DNA of 64,000 nt from Bryopsis sp. KO-2023 (lineage: Eukaryota > Chlorophyta > Ulvophyceae > Bryopsidales > Bryopsidaceae), in NCBI GenBank assembly GCA_030272585.1, contig BSYQ01000007.1, positions 5,212,001-5,276,000 on the forward strand, read 5' to 3'. A program made the translations under genes and the position numbers. Positions 31,701-44,626 of this stretch are shown in pieces (position 1 is the stretch's first letter; each line of letters begins with the position of its first letter). A model generated the notes under the pieces. It was given only the letters and a program-made list of their open reading frames with translations. It had not been told where the DNA came from and did no database searches.

Positions 31701-34700
31701 TTTTTGAAACGATTGCCTCGAAAATGATGCATCAATAGTTTTACATCGCATGCCAAAATTAATTCTAGGATGAGCCGAGCGATTGAGTGGAAGAGGGCAA
31801 AAAAAAGGAAAGGAGTGATTGGGGTCAACTACTGCTGTTGTAAAATTTCTGTTGATTGGGTTTTCTTCGATCGTTTCGAGAGTCCCCCCCCCCTTTTCAT
31901 GACCCTTGTTTCAGGATTTTTGCTGTGTTTCCTATTTTCTGTTAGATATTGCTGTTGGAGGCGTACGAGCAGCTGGAAAAAGATGTCGGGAAAGAGGTGG
32001 AGAGAGCCCTTCAAAAACATGGCAAAGACTCGGAAAAATTCACAGAAAGAAACAGAGTTTTGGAGGAAGCGATGGGGAAGGCTCGTGAACAAATAGATGC
32101 TCTGGAGGGGGGGGCTGAATCTCTGCAACTCGAATTGGAGGACGCCAAAGAGCGGAATCGCGTCTACGAAGAGGGAGTTTATGGGCTGCCACAGGTCAGA
32201 CATGCAACGATGATGGTAGACAGGATGGTCATCGACTCGTTCTATGAAACAATGAAACCCGATATGTCAAAAGGCATAAAATAGAAATCTCGATTGAATT
32301 GGAGCGTTTTGGCGATGTCATATTTGAGGCTTTGGAGAAAGATTCATGCATCCTGTGAATTCTGTTGCTTGCTTGAGAGGTGACTTGGTGATTGATCTTT
32401 TTTTTTTCTTCTTTTTTTGATCGTAGGCGGTGCAAGAAATCAAGGATTTGAAGGGGTCTCTGTTGAAATCGGAGGACCGCCAGCAGGAGCTTGTCGAACG
32501 AATCAACAAGGTTTCCGATAGGCTTGAAGACGTGGTGGATGAAAACAGAGAGCTCAGGAAAAGGGTGACCGCATATGATAAATGATCTAAATGGCAGTAA
32601 TTGATAATGACCTGATGTTGCTTTGGCAAAAGATATTTTCGGTGTCTGAAATTGCATTGAAGCACAACACCCCCCCCCAACAAAAAAACCAACAAAAAAA
32701 CACCCAACAGACTTGAATATCAGACCAACTGCTTGGAAAACATTAGCTGTGTTTTTTGTTCAGTGGGTATGGAGATCAACCCAGCTTGGTGTTTTTGCCT
32801 TGATTTCATGATTTTTTGATTTCGTTCCAGGCCAACATCCATGAAGACGAGGCGATCGACATATCGGACATCAAACTGGAAAAAGAAGCCATCATTTCTC
32901 AACTTCGCAGCTTGACGTCGCAGCTGGAATCCGAAGTTTGGGGTCTTGAGGAGGAAAGACGGAAATTGAAAACGGAGCTCAGGTTCAGGGCCAAATATCA
33001 TGGAAGACATGCTTTAGACATGGGTCTGACTCCAGAGCAGCTTCTGATGGCCGAGCATTACGTGGAGAAGCTGAAACATGGGGATGGTGGCAAAAATGCC
33101 GAAATCAGGATGATTGAAGACATGAACAAAAGGGTAAGGGTGGTGGTGTTTTGTTTTGTCTGTCATGAGAAAAAAAGAAAAAAAAGAAAAGAATGGCAGG
33201 CGTGCATAAGAATTCAAACGATGATTTGAACAATGAAATTTGAAGGAGGGATTCAAAAAAAAAAAAACAGAACCAGAACACCTCTAAAATTGCCTCTGAG
33301 GGAAAAATGCTTGTTCATGCATTTTCTCAAGCCCTTGTCAGTTGTTCGATGATGTTTCTCTTTTTCTTCTTAATATATGTATATGTATATTCATTGTGTG
33401 GTTGGGAGGGTTATTGCTTAGGTTCGATTTTTGGAAGATCGATTGGCTGCTTTCCAAGCTTTCGGAGAGCTCCCTGCTGGAATGCGGCCGATGCTTCTGG
33501 AGGATGATTCTTCTTCAGAAAATCAAAATCTGATCGAAGAAAGAATTTTGAATCCCATAGATGAAGCCATCCAAAAACTCACGGCAATCGTCGAACAACA
33601 AGGTGCCTATTTGGGTTTTTTCTTCTCGCTTCTCTATTCAGAAAAAAAAAAAGAAAAAAAAAAAGGATCTTAATGTTACGTTCATAGAAAGCGGGTGGTG
33701 TCTTCAGCATCATCGTTTGAAAATGGTGCAGATTTCGTTTCTTTTTTCCGCCCCTTTGGATTTTGATGGTGTTGAAAAAGCAAGATCGAGAGAGCATGAC
33801 TAAGAAACCTCGTACCGTGTCATGTGTATGGAAATCGATCAGGGGAGCACCAGCATAATTTCGATGAGAGGAGCGCTGCATCTGTGCTGCAGCTATTGGC
33901 CCAAGCTTCAGAATCCGCTCTCCGATTTTCTGAGTTGAAAATTCCGAGGCAGGCTCCATCAGCGGCGGTCAACACCCCCCTGCTGCTAACCCATGGAAAA
34001 CAAGGTGGAGAAAAAAAAAGCGAAACGGATGATGGAAGAAAGGCCTGCCATGGCGCACCGAATTATCATCAGCAACAGATATATGTTTCGAAACTGAAGC
34101 AAATTTTTGTTTCTTTTTTTCGTTGTTTTGGTTTTGACACAGAGGATCTCCATGCCAAGCACAGGGCTCTGCAAGAAGAATTGGGCAGCTTGCAGGTGAG
34201 CCTTCCCCAAATTCCATGGTATCACCAAATAATTACATAATCCATACATTTGGACACCATCCCACGTTTTGCTTCCCGAGTCTGCGGCATAATGAGAATT
34301 CAAATCTCATACCCTTTTTTTTTTCTAAATCAATGGCATCGACATCTTTCTGAAAAAACATTCACTCATTTTTCTTGACTGCAAATCTTGAGATCTCCCC
34401 GCTCCCCTCTAAAAAAAATAAAAAATAATTTTTTTTTGCTTTTTTTGAATATGAACATTTTTTAAATTGGAACGTGATTCTGGTGGTGTTGTAGATCGAA
34501 GTGGCCAAGAAGGATGCCCAGCTGGAAATTTTCCAGCGACATGGAGCTTCAATTAACGTCGATCCACAACCCCAACAAGAGCAAAATAACGGTATGACAG
34601 GCCATATTTAACGTAGATTTATTTTTCCCTGTTTTTGAACCACCATCAAGCAATCAAAGACAAAACAAGAAGTGCATTCGGGTTGGCATGAAGCTGCTAC

Positions 34701-37700
34701 AGTTGGATTGAAAGGAACGCCCCATGGAAAAGCATTTAAAAATCCAACCCTGATGTGTTGTCTTTGCTGTTTTTAGATTCGGTGCCCAAAGAGCAGTACA
34801 ATGATTTAGTGGTGGAATGTGCCGGGCTCAAAGAGCAGCTGATAACTGTGATGGAAGAGTCCAGTCAGAATGCAAGCTTGTACGAAAGGCTGGTCGAAAA
34901 TTGCCGGAAATATCAAAAGCAAATGCAAGGATGGGCTGATCAAAGGAGCATTCTGTATCGGGATCATACCCAGGCCAACGAACAGTGGAGAGATGAAAAA
35001 CTGCACTTGGAAAACAAGGTTGGGAGGAATTTCGACGGGCACCATACTAGCATATTCTTTTTTCTTATTTTTTAGCTTCCTTTCTGAGGAAAGAATGATT
35101 GGTGTCGATAGCATGCAGTGATAAATTCATCGACATGTGTCAGCTGATCGTGATTGGGTTATAATTGATGATTATTTCAGGTGCATGAGCTGGAGGGGAA
35201 AGTGTCGGCTCTAGAAACGACCAACAGTGAATTGGAGCAAGGTATTGATCGTTTAGCCAGTGGTGCCAACGATGAGGTTCGAGACAGTTATGCTGATGCT
35301 ATCAGAAAAATGGCCATCGTCCAGGTACAGGCACTCCATTGCTCATATTTGTTTTTGTAATTGCAGTCCTCAATTTTATGTAAATATGCAAAGAAATGCC
35401 CACCGATTGATCGCACAGTTTGATTTCTCAGGTCTTCAATAAATTCAGTTCGATCAGCAGGGTGTAGCACTTTCAATTTTCATCCTCAAATTTATCCTCT
35501 CTTTCTTTCAACGAAAAGAGCAACCGCATGCTCCAGCCTCAATATCGAAACGCTTCGGACCTATACAATTTTAAAAGGGCTTTTCTGTCGTCCCGAAATG
35601 CCCCCAAAAAATGAATGAACCTGGGGTTCTCAGAAGTTAAAACAGATACATGCATGTAAAAACAGATGAAACATGCGAAATCTGTCAGAGAGGTGGAGTT
35701 TTGTCGACAAGTGGAATCCCACCTTCAGCAACGATGCACGACGCTGGACATTTTTGCTCAAGAAGCCGATGCATTGTACAGGCCAAGAATCAAATACTTG
35801 GCTTACCTGAATGATAGAGCCCAAACCAAAGTCGATGAACTGGAAAAACAGCTGGAAGATACGATTCCTGCAAGGGTGAGTGTTTTTTTTGTTTTGTTTT
35901 TTCAGAGGTCGATTTTGGATGTTTTTTGGAATATTTTTTTTTGCTTATTGTTGTTTTTACTCATTATTTGCCAGTTGGTTTTTTGAAGAGCCAATGAATC
36001 GGAGGATTGCATTCCTAGGAGAAATCGTTTTCCTAACCAAATATTGTAGAGCTGACTAATGACATTTTTAATTTATACAAATCACTCGGGCATGGGGCCC
36101 TGGCCGCTCTTGTTCATATTTTTCTATTTAATTTTTCTCCAAATTTTTTTCTTCTTCAATTTTCCCCAGGAATTCAGCGATCTTCAAAGGCGACACATGG
36201 TTTTGGAGCGGAGCCACAGAGAGCTGGTGGAGGACTTCGCCAACGAATCGACGGAGGCCCAAAAAACAGAATCCTATAAAGAAGAATCGGCCAAATGGAT
36301 GGAAAAATACATGACATGCGCCGATAAGACTGCAGAAATGCAGGAGGAGCTTCGACAGCTGAAATTGATGTTTGGAAATGGAGACAAGGCTGCGATCGAA
36401 AGCCAGCTGAACAGGGAAGTGGTGGATTTGGTGATCAGAGAGCAGAGCGCTGCAAGGCAAGCAGATATGTCTGACAGAGCCAAAGAAAGGGCGGAAGCTG
36501 GATTGAGGGATGCTGAAGTGAGACAGAGCTTCGATCAAATCGCCAACCTACCAAAAAAACCGAAATCTATACTTTGTTCCAACTATGCATCGTGTTGATT
36601 TCTGAGAGCCCGAGTGGTATTGGGTTGAAAATTGAAAAAAGAGCCAAGCTCTGCCCATGGCGGTGGTTAAATTCTGCATTTGAATTCCCTTTCATGTTTC
36701 ATAACGCTCACAGCATCGACAGCGTTTTTCGCTGTTAAGTAACAAGCTGCACATTGCTTGAAGTATTGATTGAATTAGTAAACATTTGACTAAATATGTG
36801 GCTTCCCCTTTCCCCAAATCAGGACAGAATGAGGGGCTTGGAGGAAAGAATAGGGAAATTGCATTCTGAGCTGGAGTGCGCGCACAGAACGGAGGAAGAT
36901 TTAAGACGTGTTTTGTCTGAATCGATTGCGAAAGAAAAATATGACGAGCAGTGCAAGCGTCTGCAACATTTGGAAAAAAAATGTCTGGATCTTGAATACC
37001 AGGTGGAGGGTTCAATCCAAGGCCGAAATCGTTTTATTTATTTTTTTTGGCCAAAATACCACACTTATGAAACCTTCACTGTGTGGGTAGCAGGTTTTTC
37101 TTCAGTTTTCTTCAGTTTTCTTCAGTTTTTTCAGGTTTTGTTCAGTTTCTTCAGGTTTTCTTCAGGTTTTTCAGGTTGTTTCACTTGTTTCAGGTTTTCA
37201 ATTGTTTTACAGTTTTTTTTTCAGTTTTTTCAGTTCCTATGTAGTTTTTCTTGAGTCTTTCTTCAGTTTTTGTTCAGCTTTTTCAAAATCTGTATGGCAT
37301 CCCCAAAATTTGTCTGAAGTCGCCGCTGAAATCGTGTTTGTTCTGTCCACCCAGAATTCGGCTTCGATGGCGGAATCTGGCGATATTCAGAACAAGGTTT
37401 CGATGCTGGAAAGGACCCTCAAGCAAAGGCAAGGGGAAATCATCGGTTTGAGGTCTGCACTGCGGGAAGCCAGCAGTCGAAACGAAACATCATCCCTGTT
37501 GGCGAAACTTCAACTGGAAGTCGAACACATCAGGGCTAGGTAAATGGAAAACAATGCATCGGCCAATCTGGTATTCTGTGAATGCTTTTAAAAAAGTACG
37601 AGGTGGGTTTTCTGCTTTTTGTAGATTGGTTGGGTCGATATAAAAATCTTTCTAGGCTTCATTCTTCGGTTATGCTCCCCTGTTTTTTTTTTATTATTTT

Positions 37701-40700
37701 GCAGTAAATTGTTGGTAATTGCTTTCCAGTCTTTCAAGTTTGTTGTTGAAGGAAATCGAACAAGTGTGTCATCTTGATTTTTTCTGAAATTTCCATAGAT
37801 TGTGAAACAGAGCGTTTCGATCCGTCTTGGCGGGGGTTTTTTCTTCTCGACTTGGATCGATTTTTGGTTGTGTTTTAGGGAGGCTGTGGTGAAGCATGGC
37901 CAGCTTCGTGCCGAACAAGCCAAGGAAGCGATTTGTTCAGAGTTTGAGAATGTGCTGAAAGCCAAGGCAGAGAGCGAGGCCCAGCTCGTTGCTCTAAAGG
38001 GGGAACTGAGGTGGGAGTTAAACAATCGCTTGCACAAAAGGTCATCGAATGCTTTTGGCCGTTAATGGAAGCATCGGTTGATATCTTCAGGAAATTTGCC
38101 TTCCCCAATGAAAAATATATTTGAGTTTTGCGAGGTGTTTTATCCGTGGGGTGCTTTCGTTTATGTTTTTTCTCGGAAAAAAAAGAGGACGCCCGATTTT
38201 TGAAATTTTGAAATTAAAAACAAAACAAAAAAGAGTTGATTGATTAAATCAAATTCATTTAAGCAAATTCAGCAAATTATTATATTAAATGAATTGATAC
38301 ATTAGTAAATAAATCTAGCTGAGTGAATTCGTTGATAACAGGCAGGTGACTCACGATCGGTTGAAAACTCTGAGGAAATTGGACGACACTCGAGCTGGAT
38401 TGATTCAACAATGGAAAGCCGAAATGTGGGCCAGGACTCTGAAGCAGCTAAGAAACCAAAACAAAGCCTTGGAGGCCGGCCTGAAATCTGCTAGAGGAAG
38501 GGTCATGCATTTGGAAGAGCGAGTCGATCGCAGCCAGCTGGAACAAGAAGCCAGCAATGCGTTGAGGGAAATTCAGAACGCTCCATTGCCGGAGGTGCAC
38601 AAGGAGCTGCTGAAAAGCTCCGAAGATATCATAGAGTTGAAATTGGCGAGGTCAAGGCTGGAACGGGCTGAGATGCTGACCAAGGAACAGGTGTGGTGTG
38701 TAATGAAAGCTGGTCTGACTCGTTTGATCGGGATGGAATTGCTTTCTATGGCATTCAACATTGGTGCAACACACATTTCGAAGGAAAAAGGGGGAAGAAA
38801 CACAAATCTTTCACTTGCTTTTTTACTGTGTTTTGTTATTTCCCCTGTATGCAGGTGGGCTATGTCGAGAAAGTGAACGCGGACCTTCGGGGGGTGCTTG
38901 ATCGTATCGACCAGGAGGCCCTCCAGCATCAAACCTTGATGGAAAGCGAAATGAGGGAATGCCAAGCTGCGAGGTGCAAGACAGAAGATCTGTTGATTCA
39001 ACTCAGACAGGAGCACGAGGTGCTGCAGAACGAAGTCCACTCTTCCTCAGCAAAGCAGCAACACCATGAACAGCTGGACCCTGCTGGAAACAGCACGAAT
39101 GCTGCTGATCGAGAAATCATGCTGCGACAGGTGTGGGGCAGTAGTTTTTTTGTATTTATTGATGCTTGCTTTCGGGGGGGGGGGGGGGGGGGTATGAGAT
39201 GCTGTAGGTTATTTTCCAGTTTTCCGCAGCTGCAATAGTGGGCATGGACTATGTTAGTAGTAAATGCAGGGGCTCGTTTATTTATTTATTTGTTTGTTTT
39301 GGGGGGGGGGGGGGGTTGAGATGTTGTAGGTTAAACTAAAAAGAAATGAATGGGCTGCTTGTTTGTTTCGGGGGGAGGGGGGGTCGGCAGTGTTTCCTGA
39401 TAAATTTGTCATTAGGGGAGCTTAAAAGAGGGAAAAGCATGCAGTTGTGAACTTTTCATTTTTTCATTTTTTTTTATAGAATTTTACATGTTTGTTATGT
39501 TATGTTACAAAGCATACCGTCTGTATTTCGGTTCCTCATCTTCCCCCAGCAAGGAATTTTTTTCAACACTGCATGCGTTACACGCAATCTTTTTTTTCTT
39601 GCAGATCGAGGGCGTGAAGGAGGCTCGAATCCAAGCAGAGACGTTTCGACAGAAATGCGGGGAGCTGGAGGAGCAGCTTCTGCTGAAAGAAATGCAACTG
39701 CAGGCGATGCAAAGGGATCAGCAAGATTTGCTGGAGAGGCTGGAGCAGGGCTCGCTTTTGCTGTCAAATGCTGATGAAAACGGAGGCCACGGAACCAATG
39801 GACAAACAGTTGCTCTTGCTCAGGTGAAAAAACCTGTGTTATTTTGAACTTTTTTTTTTCTTTGTTTCTTAACCTGGAAATTACTTTTATTGAATGCTGG
39901 GTTTTGAGGGTGAAATTCTTCCAAAACAGTGGAAAAAAATACTCACGTATGTATATGTATTTGGGGAAAAAAAACTGCATCCTTATATAGGAAACACAAC
40001 GATGAATTGAATGGTATTTTTTTACCTCTTTCTTTTCCTTGCAAAATTGCATCAAGAAACTGAATCTGGTTCGCATGCTCCTCGACTGCAGATTCAAGCT
40101 TTTGCTGAAAATGCCATGCGAGACTTGCGATCTCAGCTTGCAGCAAAGAATGGGCAAATGAAAATCTTGCGGAGCCAGCTGGAGTCCGATCGACAAACTT
40201 ACCTTAAGCAGCACGATCTCGATCGAAAAGAAATCCAAAAATTGGGGGATCGCCTTCTGGAACACAAACACGCCAACATCCAAACTTTAAGGGTACTTCC
40301 ATTTTTAATGCATATTTTTTTAATCCTTTTTTGATTCTGTGGGGGGTGGGTTTTTTTAATTTCCCCCCATATGCATAGTGTTTGCTTTCAACTACTCTGT
40401 GTGCATTTTCTAAACGAAATGAAGAAATTCTCGAACAAAATGGAAGCGAGGGGCTTGAAAACAACCAAGCTGAACCCTGCCATTCGCATGGAAGCATTTC
40501 CCCCCCTCCCGTTTCAATCTGTTGTGTAGCCTGGCCACTGTGCGAATAGATGACTAATTACATTGATGTATCGAATATTAAATCTTAAAATCTGCGTTTC
40601 GATGCAGAGCTCTCTGTCACAGCCATTTCCCAGAGCAAATGCACCCCTCAAAGAGGCGGTTAGCGAAGATGGGGAAAGCGACGGCGGATCTTACGAACAA

Positions 40701-43700
40701 CTGAAGCATTTGCTCCAAGAAAGAGAAGCACGTATTGCTTTTTTAGCTGCGCAGGTGAGGCCATGCAAATTTCTAGCTTTTTCTTTTTCGCAAGAAACAA
40801 AAAAGTTTTGAAAACTCTGAACAGGTCTTGATATTTTGCTTTGATTTTGGCGAGGCGTCCTATTTCTACCTCCATTTAGCATTCTTTTTTCTCTTCCAAT
40901 GTTGGCTGTTTTTTTTCAGGTCGATGAGGTCACAGCCAAATTGAGCAGCGCCAAATCCGACCATCAGCACCAGCTGCTGTTGAAGGAACAAGAGCTCGAT
41001 GGCTTGAAAAACGAAGTCGAGGAGGCCAGAAATACTCTTCAGTGCAAGGATCTGCAAAAAAGCTGGAGGGAAGGTGAAAGGAAGCTGAAACTGCAGCTTT
41101 CCGCAAAGGACGTGAAACTGAGACATTTGAAGGAGGCCATCAAAGCTCTGGAAGAGAAGCTGGTCGAAGCTTTGAAAAAAAATGCCGATGAGTGAGTGAC
41201 ATTCTTGATTCAAAAAATGGAGTTCGTTTTTAAAGAATGAAATAGATAGTGCTGCATAATACTGTTACTGAGCTATTAATTCTCAGTTCCTTTTTTTTAA
41301 AATGTCTTTAGCGGGAAATCAGCGAGAATCCTGATCGATTGTAAATATAGTAACAAAAAAAAACAAACGAGTTTTATATATATACTGATTTCTGTTTTCC
41401 CCATTTCGAAACAGGGTAATGTATGAGAGCAGTTGGAGGGAGCAAGAAAAGCTGATCGATCAAATGACGGCCATCAAGGCCGAGAAAAATGGATTGGAAA
41501 AAGACCTGGAGGTGTGCAGAAAGCAAGCTGCGCAGCTCAAGGAAGCCGTCCAAGAAAAGGATGCCGAAATTGAAAGGTTGAGAAAGAATCTGGACAAGGA
41601 GGTTGCGAGCACCTCCAATTTGGGATCAAAATTAAACAAGGAGCGAGCGAACAGGAGGGCAACAACCATCAGCAGAGATAAGGTTGGCTAACCTTTTGCT
41701 TTTAAAAGGAGTGCATTGCAATTGCCGGCGCATTGTTTTTTCGACCAAAGAAAATATTATATGTGTTCTTGATATAGTTTTTTGCATAGTTGGTTGTTTT
41801 GAGAAGAGGAGGGGTTTGGAGAGTATTAAGATGGGGGGTTGTTTTGGGGGGTGCAGGAGGATGAGGTTGCGAAAGCTGGTCTGGCAGAAGAACTGGAGCG
41901 AAAACTGAACGAAGCAGAAAAGAGGATAGCGGTGCTACAGGAGCACAATAAAAAGCTTCGAAATTCTCTCCAAGAACTCGAAGAACAGGTGGCTAATCAA
42001 AAAACAGAAAGAAAAGAAAGCCTAGTAAGCATATTGAACTCACTTTAACATTTCGATTTCTTTTTCTTATTGATCGATGCCAAACCACATATCGATAAGC
42101 CGTATTTTTTTTTTGTTCTTGTGCTTTTCTTGTCACTCAAGTTGAAAAAAAAAGAAAAGACTGCAGCGGGCTGAATGCTGTTTGGAATGTTTTGAAGGGC
42201 GAAAAAGCCAGAAACACCGAGGGGGTTGCCAACAGCAATTCGACCGCATCTCAATTGCTGTCTAAACAAAAGGTTCAGCATTGGGAAGAGGCGAAACGGC
42301 TGCAAAAAAAAGTCGAAACACTCAGGTGATTGATCGTGATTCTCTTGGAACAAAACAAGTTGCTGTTCACTCTGAATAGGCCCAAAAATTGAAACCTTTT
42401 CTTCAATGCTTTTAAGATACTGTGTGAAGAGGAGGTGGGAGGCCAGAAAAAAGAAATCCTTTTTGTTTCTGTAAGCCAGTTTCCTTGGATGTTTTTTTTT
42501 TTGGAACAGTTTGATTTTCAGCTTGTTCTTGTCCAAAAAATATCTTCCCCTAATTTTTTGCCCCTCCTCCCCCCAAAAATAATTCAGAGCTCAGGTCAAC
42601 AAAAAGAATCAAGATCTTGTCCAAGCAACAAAGGAAATGGAAAAATGGCAGGCCAAGGTAACTCAACTACAGAGCGAAACTACGAAGCAATCAGCCCTGG
42701 TTCAATCCTTGAAAGAGCAACTTCAAAAAGCTAAAATAACTGGAGGTGCTCGCCGTGATTTAGCCAAGGTAAGATTTATGTGTTTTTTCCTTATTTTTTT
42801 TATACCCCCTCCTCCTGCCCCCCTCCAAGAGTATTTAATTGATTTGATTGAAAAAAAATTGCCACTCATCTGCCAACTTGGATCATTGGATTTTCACAGG
42901 TGGAAGAGTGTGTTGAAAACATGGACAGAATCGAACAGAAAAATCACGAGCTGGAGCTCGAAAACGCTCTTTTGAAAAGACAGTTGATCGAGTTGCAGAA
43001 TGAAACGGAGGAGGGGGGTGCGAAAAAAGAAGGAATGGCCAGCATGGGCAAACGTGTGGAAAAGACTGAAGAGGATGTTACCGTGGAGCTCCTCCAAAAG
43101 GCAAGGCTTCTATTAGCATTAATTTGCTGTCTCGGGTGCTTAGGTGTTTTTTTTTGGGGGGGGGGGAGGACTGATCCGCGATGTCATGATTTCGAAGCAA
43201 AATTTTGGTTTCCTATTTTTTCTGCTTTTTGAAAATCTTGTTTGACTCTACCTTCAATCTGTTTTCTGAATGTGATGTTAAGACAATCTATTTTGCATGT
43301 TTTTGACATGGATTCAGACTGCTGAGAATTGTTTTTTTGAATTTAGGAGGAAGAGCTGTTCGAATCCCGATTGAGGCGTGATCAAGCGGAGGCTCAAGTG
43401 AAAAGGCTGAAGCAAACATTAAAAGATTTCTTCGGCAGCGAGGATGGAAGTGGGGTGCCGGTGTCAGGCCATGCAAAATCGAGCAAAAAAATGATGATCA
43501 CTTCAGCACGGGAAGAGGAGCTGCTCACCACCATCAACACTCTCAGAAAAGCATTGGAGAGATCCCAGCAGGGAGTGCCCATCTCCAAGCACAGACAGGC
43601 ACAGTTCTTTCTTATACAGTTAGAAGGCGGTGGGGGGGGAGTTGTCTTTTCTCAACTGAAAATGCCCCTCCACATGCTTTGTCATATTGGCAGGTCACCC

Positions 43701-44626
43701 GATTTCTCTTTAAAAGGAGTAGATACTCATATTTATTTATCGGGGTGGTTTATTGAGGCCAACTCAATCCAGAGGAGCCCTTGAAGTTCGATGACGATTA
43801 TGACGACGTTTGACGACATTTGACATGTGACGTCTTTGGCCAAATGTCTGTTTCAGGTCGTGGAAAAACGCAAAGAGCTGCAGAAGAAGGTGGAAGAACT
43901 TTCTGAGCGATGTTCGCAGCTCAGAGATCCAAAAGAGGATGTAAAACAGTTGGAGCGTCGATGCGAGGAGCTGCAAACCTCAAACTTGGTTCTTCGAAGG
44001 CAAGTCGCAAAATTCCAAGATGCGTCCGTGAGGCTTGAAGAGGCCGAGGGCCAAAGAAAGCAAAAGGTGGGATTTGGGAAAGCCTGGATCAAAATGTGCT
44101 GTGCTGGGTTTGGAATCGTTCTACCATCAAAACGATCATGTCGTTGCAGGAGACCGAAAATGCCGCATTGAGAAAAGCCCTGGCCCAACTCGAAGAAAGA
44201 ATAAAGGAAGATGCTGATCATCGTGAACTCGAGAAGAGTGAAGCAGCTGTAGAAGAAATTGAGGGGGGCACGTCGTCCTTGGAGGAGTCCAGCGAAGTGA
44301 TGCAAGCTCTGAAAGACAGGGTGGTGGAGCTTGAACTGGAAAATCAAGATCTCAGGAAGGAATTGGATGGCTTCGACCCCACATTCTTTGAGGAAATCGA
44401 GGACCTCAAGCACGAGCACCACCAACTGTCTCAGAAGGTAACCCTGGGTTTTAACATCAGTGGAAGTTTTCTCGGCACTACATGGGTAGTGTGAAGTCAG
44501 GTCCAGTTTTGTATTTTGCTTTTTTTTTGTGTGTGGGGGGATTTACCGTTTCTTTTGTTTTTTCTGTAATAGGTTGTGCACTACGAGCAATTGATTAGTC
44601 AAATGAGGGAAGAACCGAGACGGTGA
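28756..44626 (+). CDS. CEP290: CEP290-like ciliary transition-zone coiled-coil protein
   Basis: I can chain 37 exons in frame (2289 residues; human CEP290 has about 2480): 28756-28845, 29230-29280, 29792-29911, 30135-30232, 30369-30534, 30718-30837, 31117-31313, 31491-31680, 31946-32194, 32427-32564, 32831-33133, 33422-33602, 33843-34004, 34143-34195, 34495-34591, 34777-35018, 35181-35324, 35666-35875, 36170-36517, 36823-37002, 37355-37539, 37879-38010, 38342-38690, 38855-39130, 39605-39823, 40092-40292, 40608-40754, 40920-41191, 41415-41682, 41857-42024, 42198-42325, 42588-42768, 42900-43100, 43347-43598, 43857-44066, 44150-44437, 44573-44626. The product is coiled coil almost throughout. 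Diagnostic matches to CEP290: YEEGVYGLPQ followed by AVQEIKDLKG; VDENRELRKR; ALDMGLTPEQLLMAEHYVEK; and the C-terminal block ELDGFDPTFFEEIEDLKHEH. The protein bridges axonemal doublets and membrane at the cilium base. Exons 3, 33 and 34 appear to use GC donors; the ends of 3 and 34 are the least certain. Confidence 0.95.
37085..37280 (+). repeat. Array of polypyrimidine-CAG motifs in CEP290 intron 20
   Basis: About 14 copies of a roughly 10-bp unit resembling TTTTCTTCAG stand in tandem, each looking like a 3' splice site. The true acceptor used in the model lies downstream at 37354, after CCACCCAG. Confidence 0.85.
39130..39604 (+). repeat. Imperfect G-run repeats in CEP290 intron 24
   Basis: Three related segments (about 39165, 39285 and 39358) share a TTGTTTGTTT-like lead and a run of 12-17 G. 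The first two also share GAGATG(C/T)TGTAGGTTA. They look like a local tandem duplication inside the intron. Confidence 0.7.
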
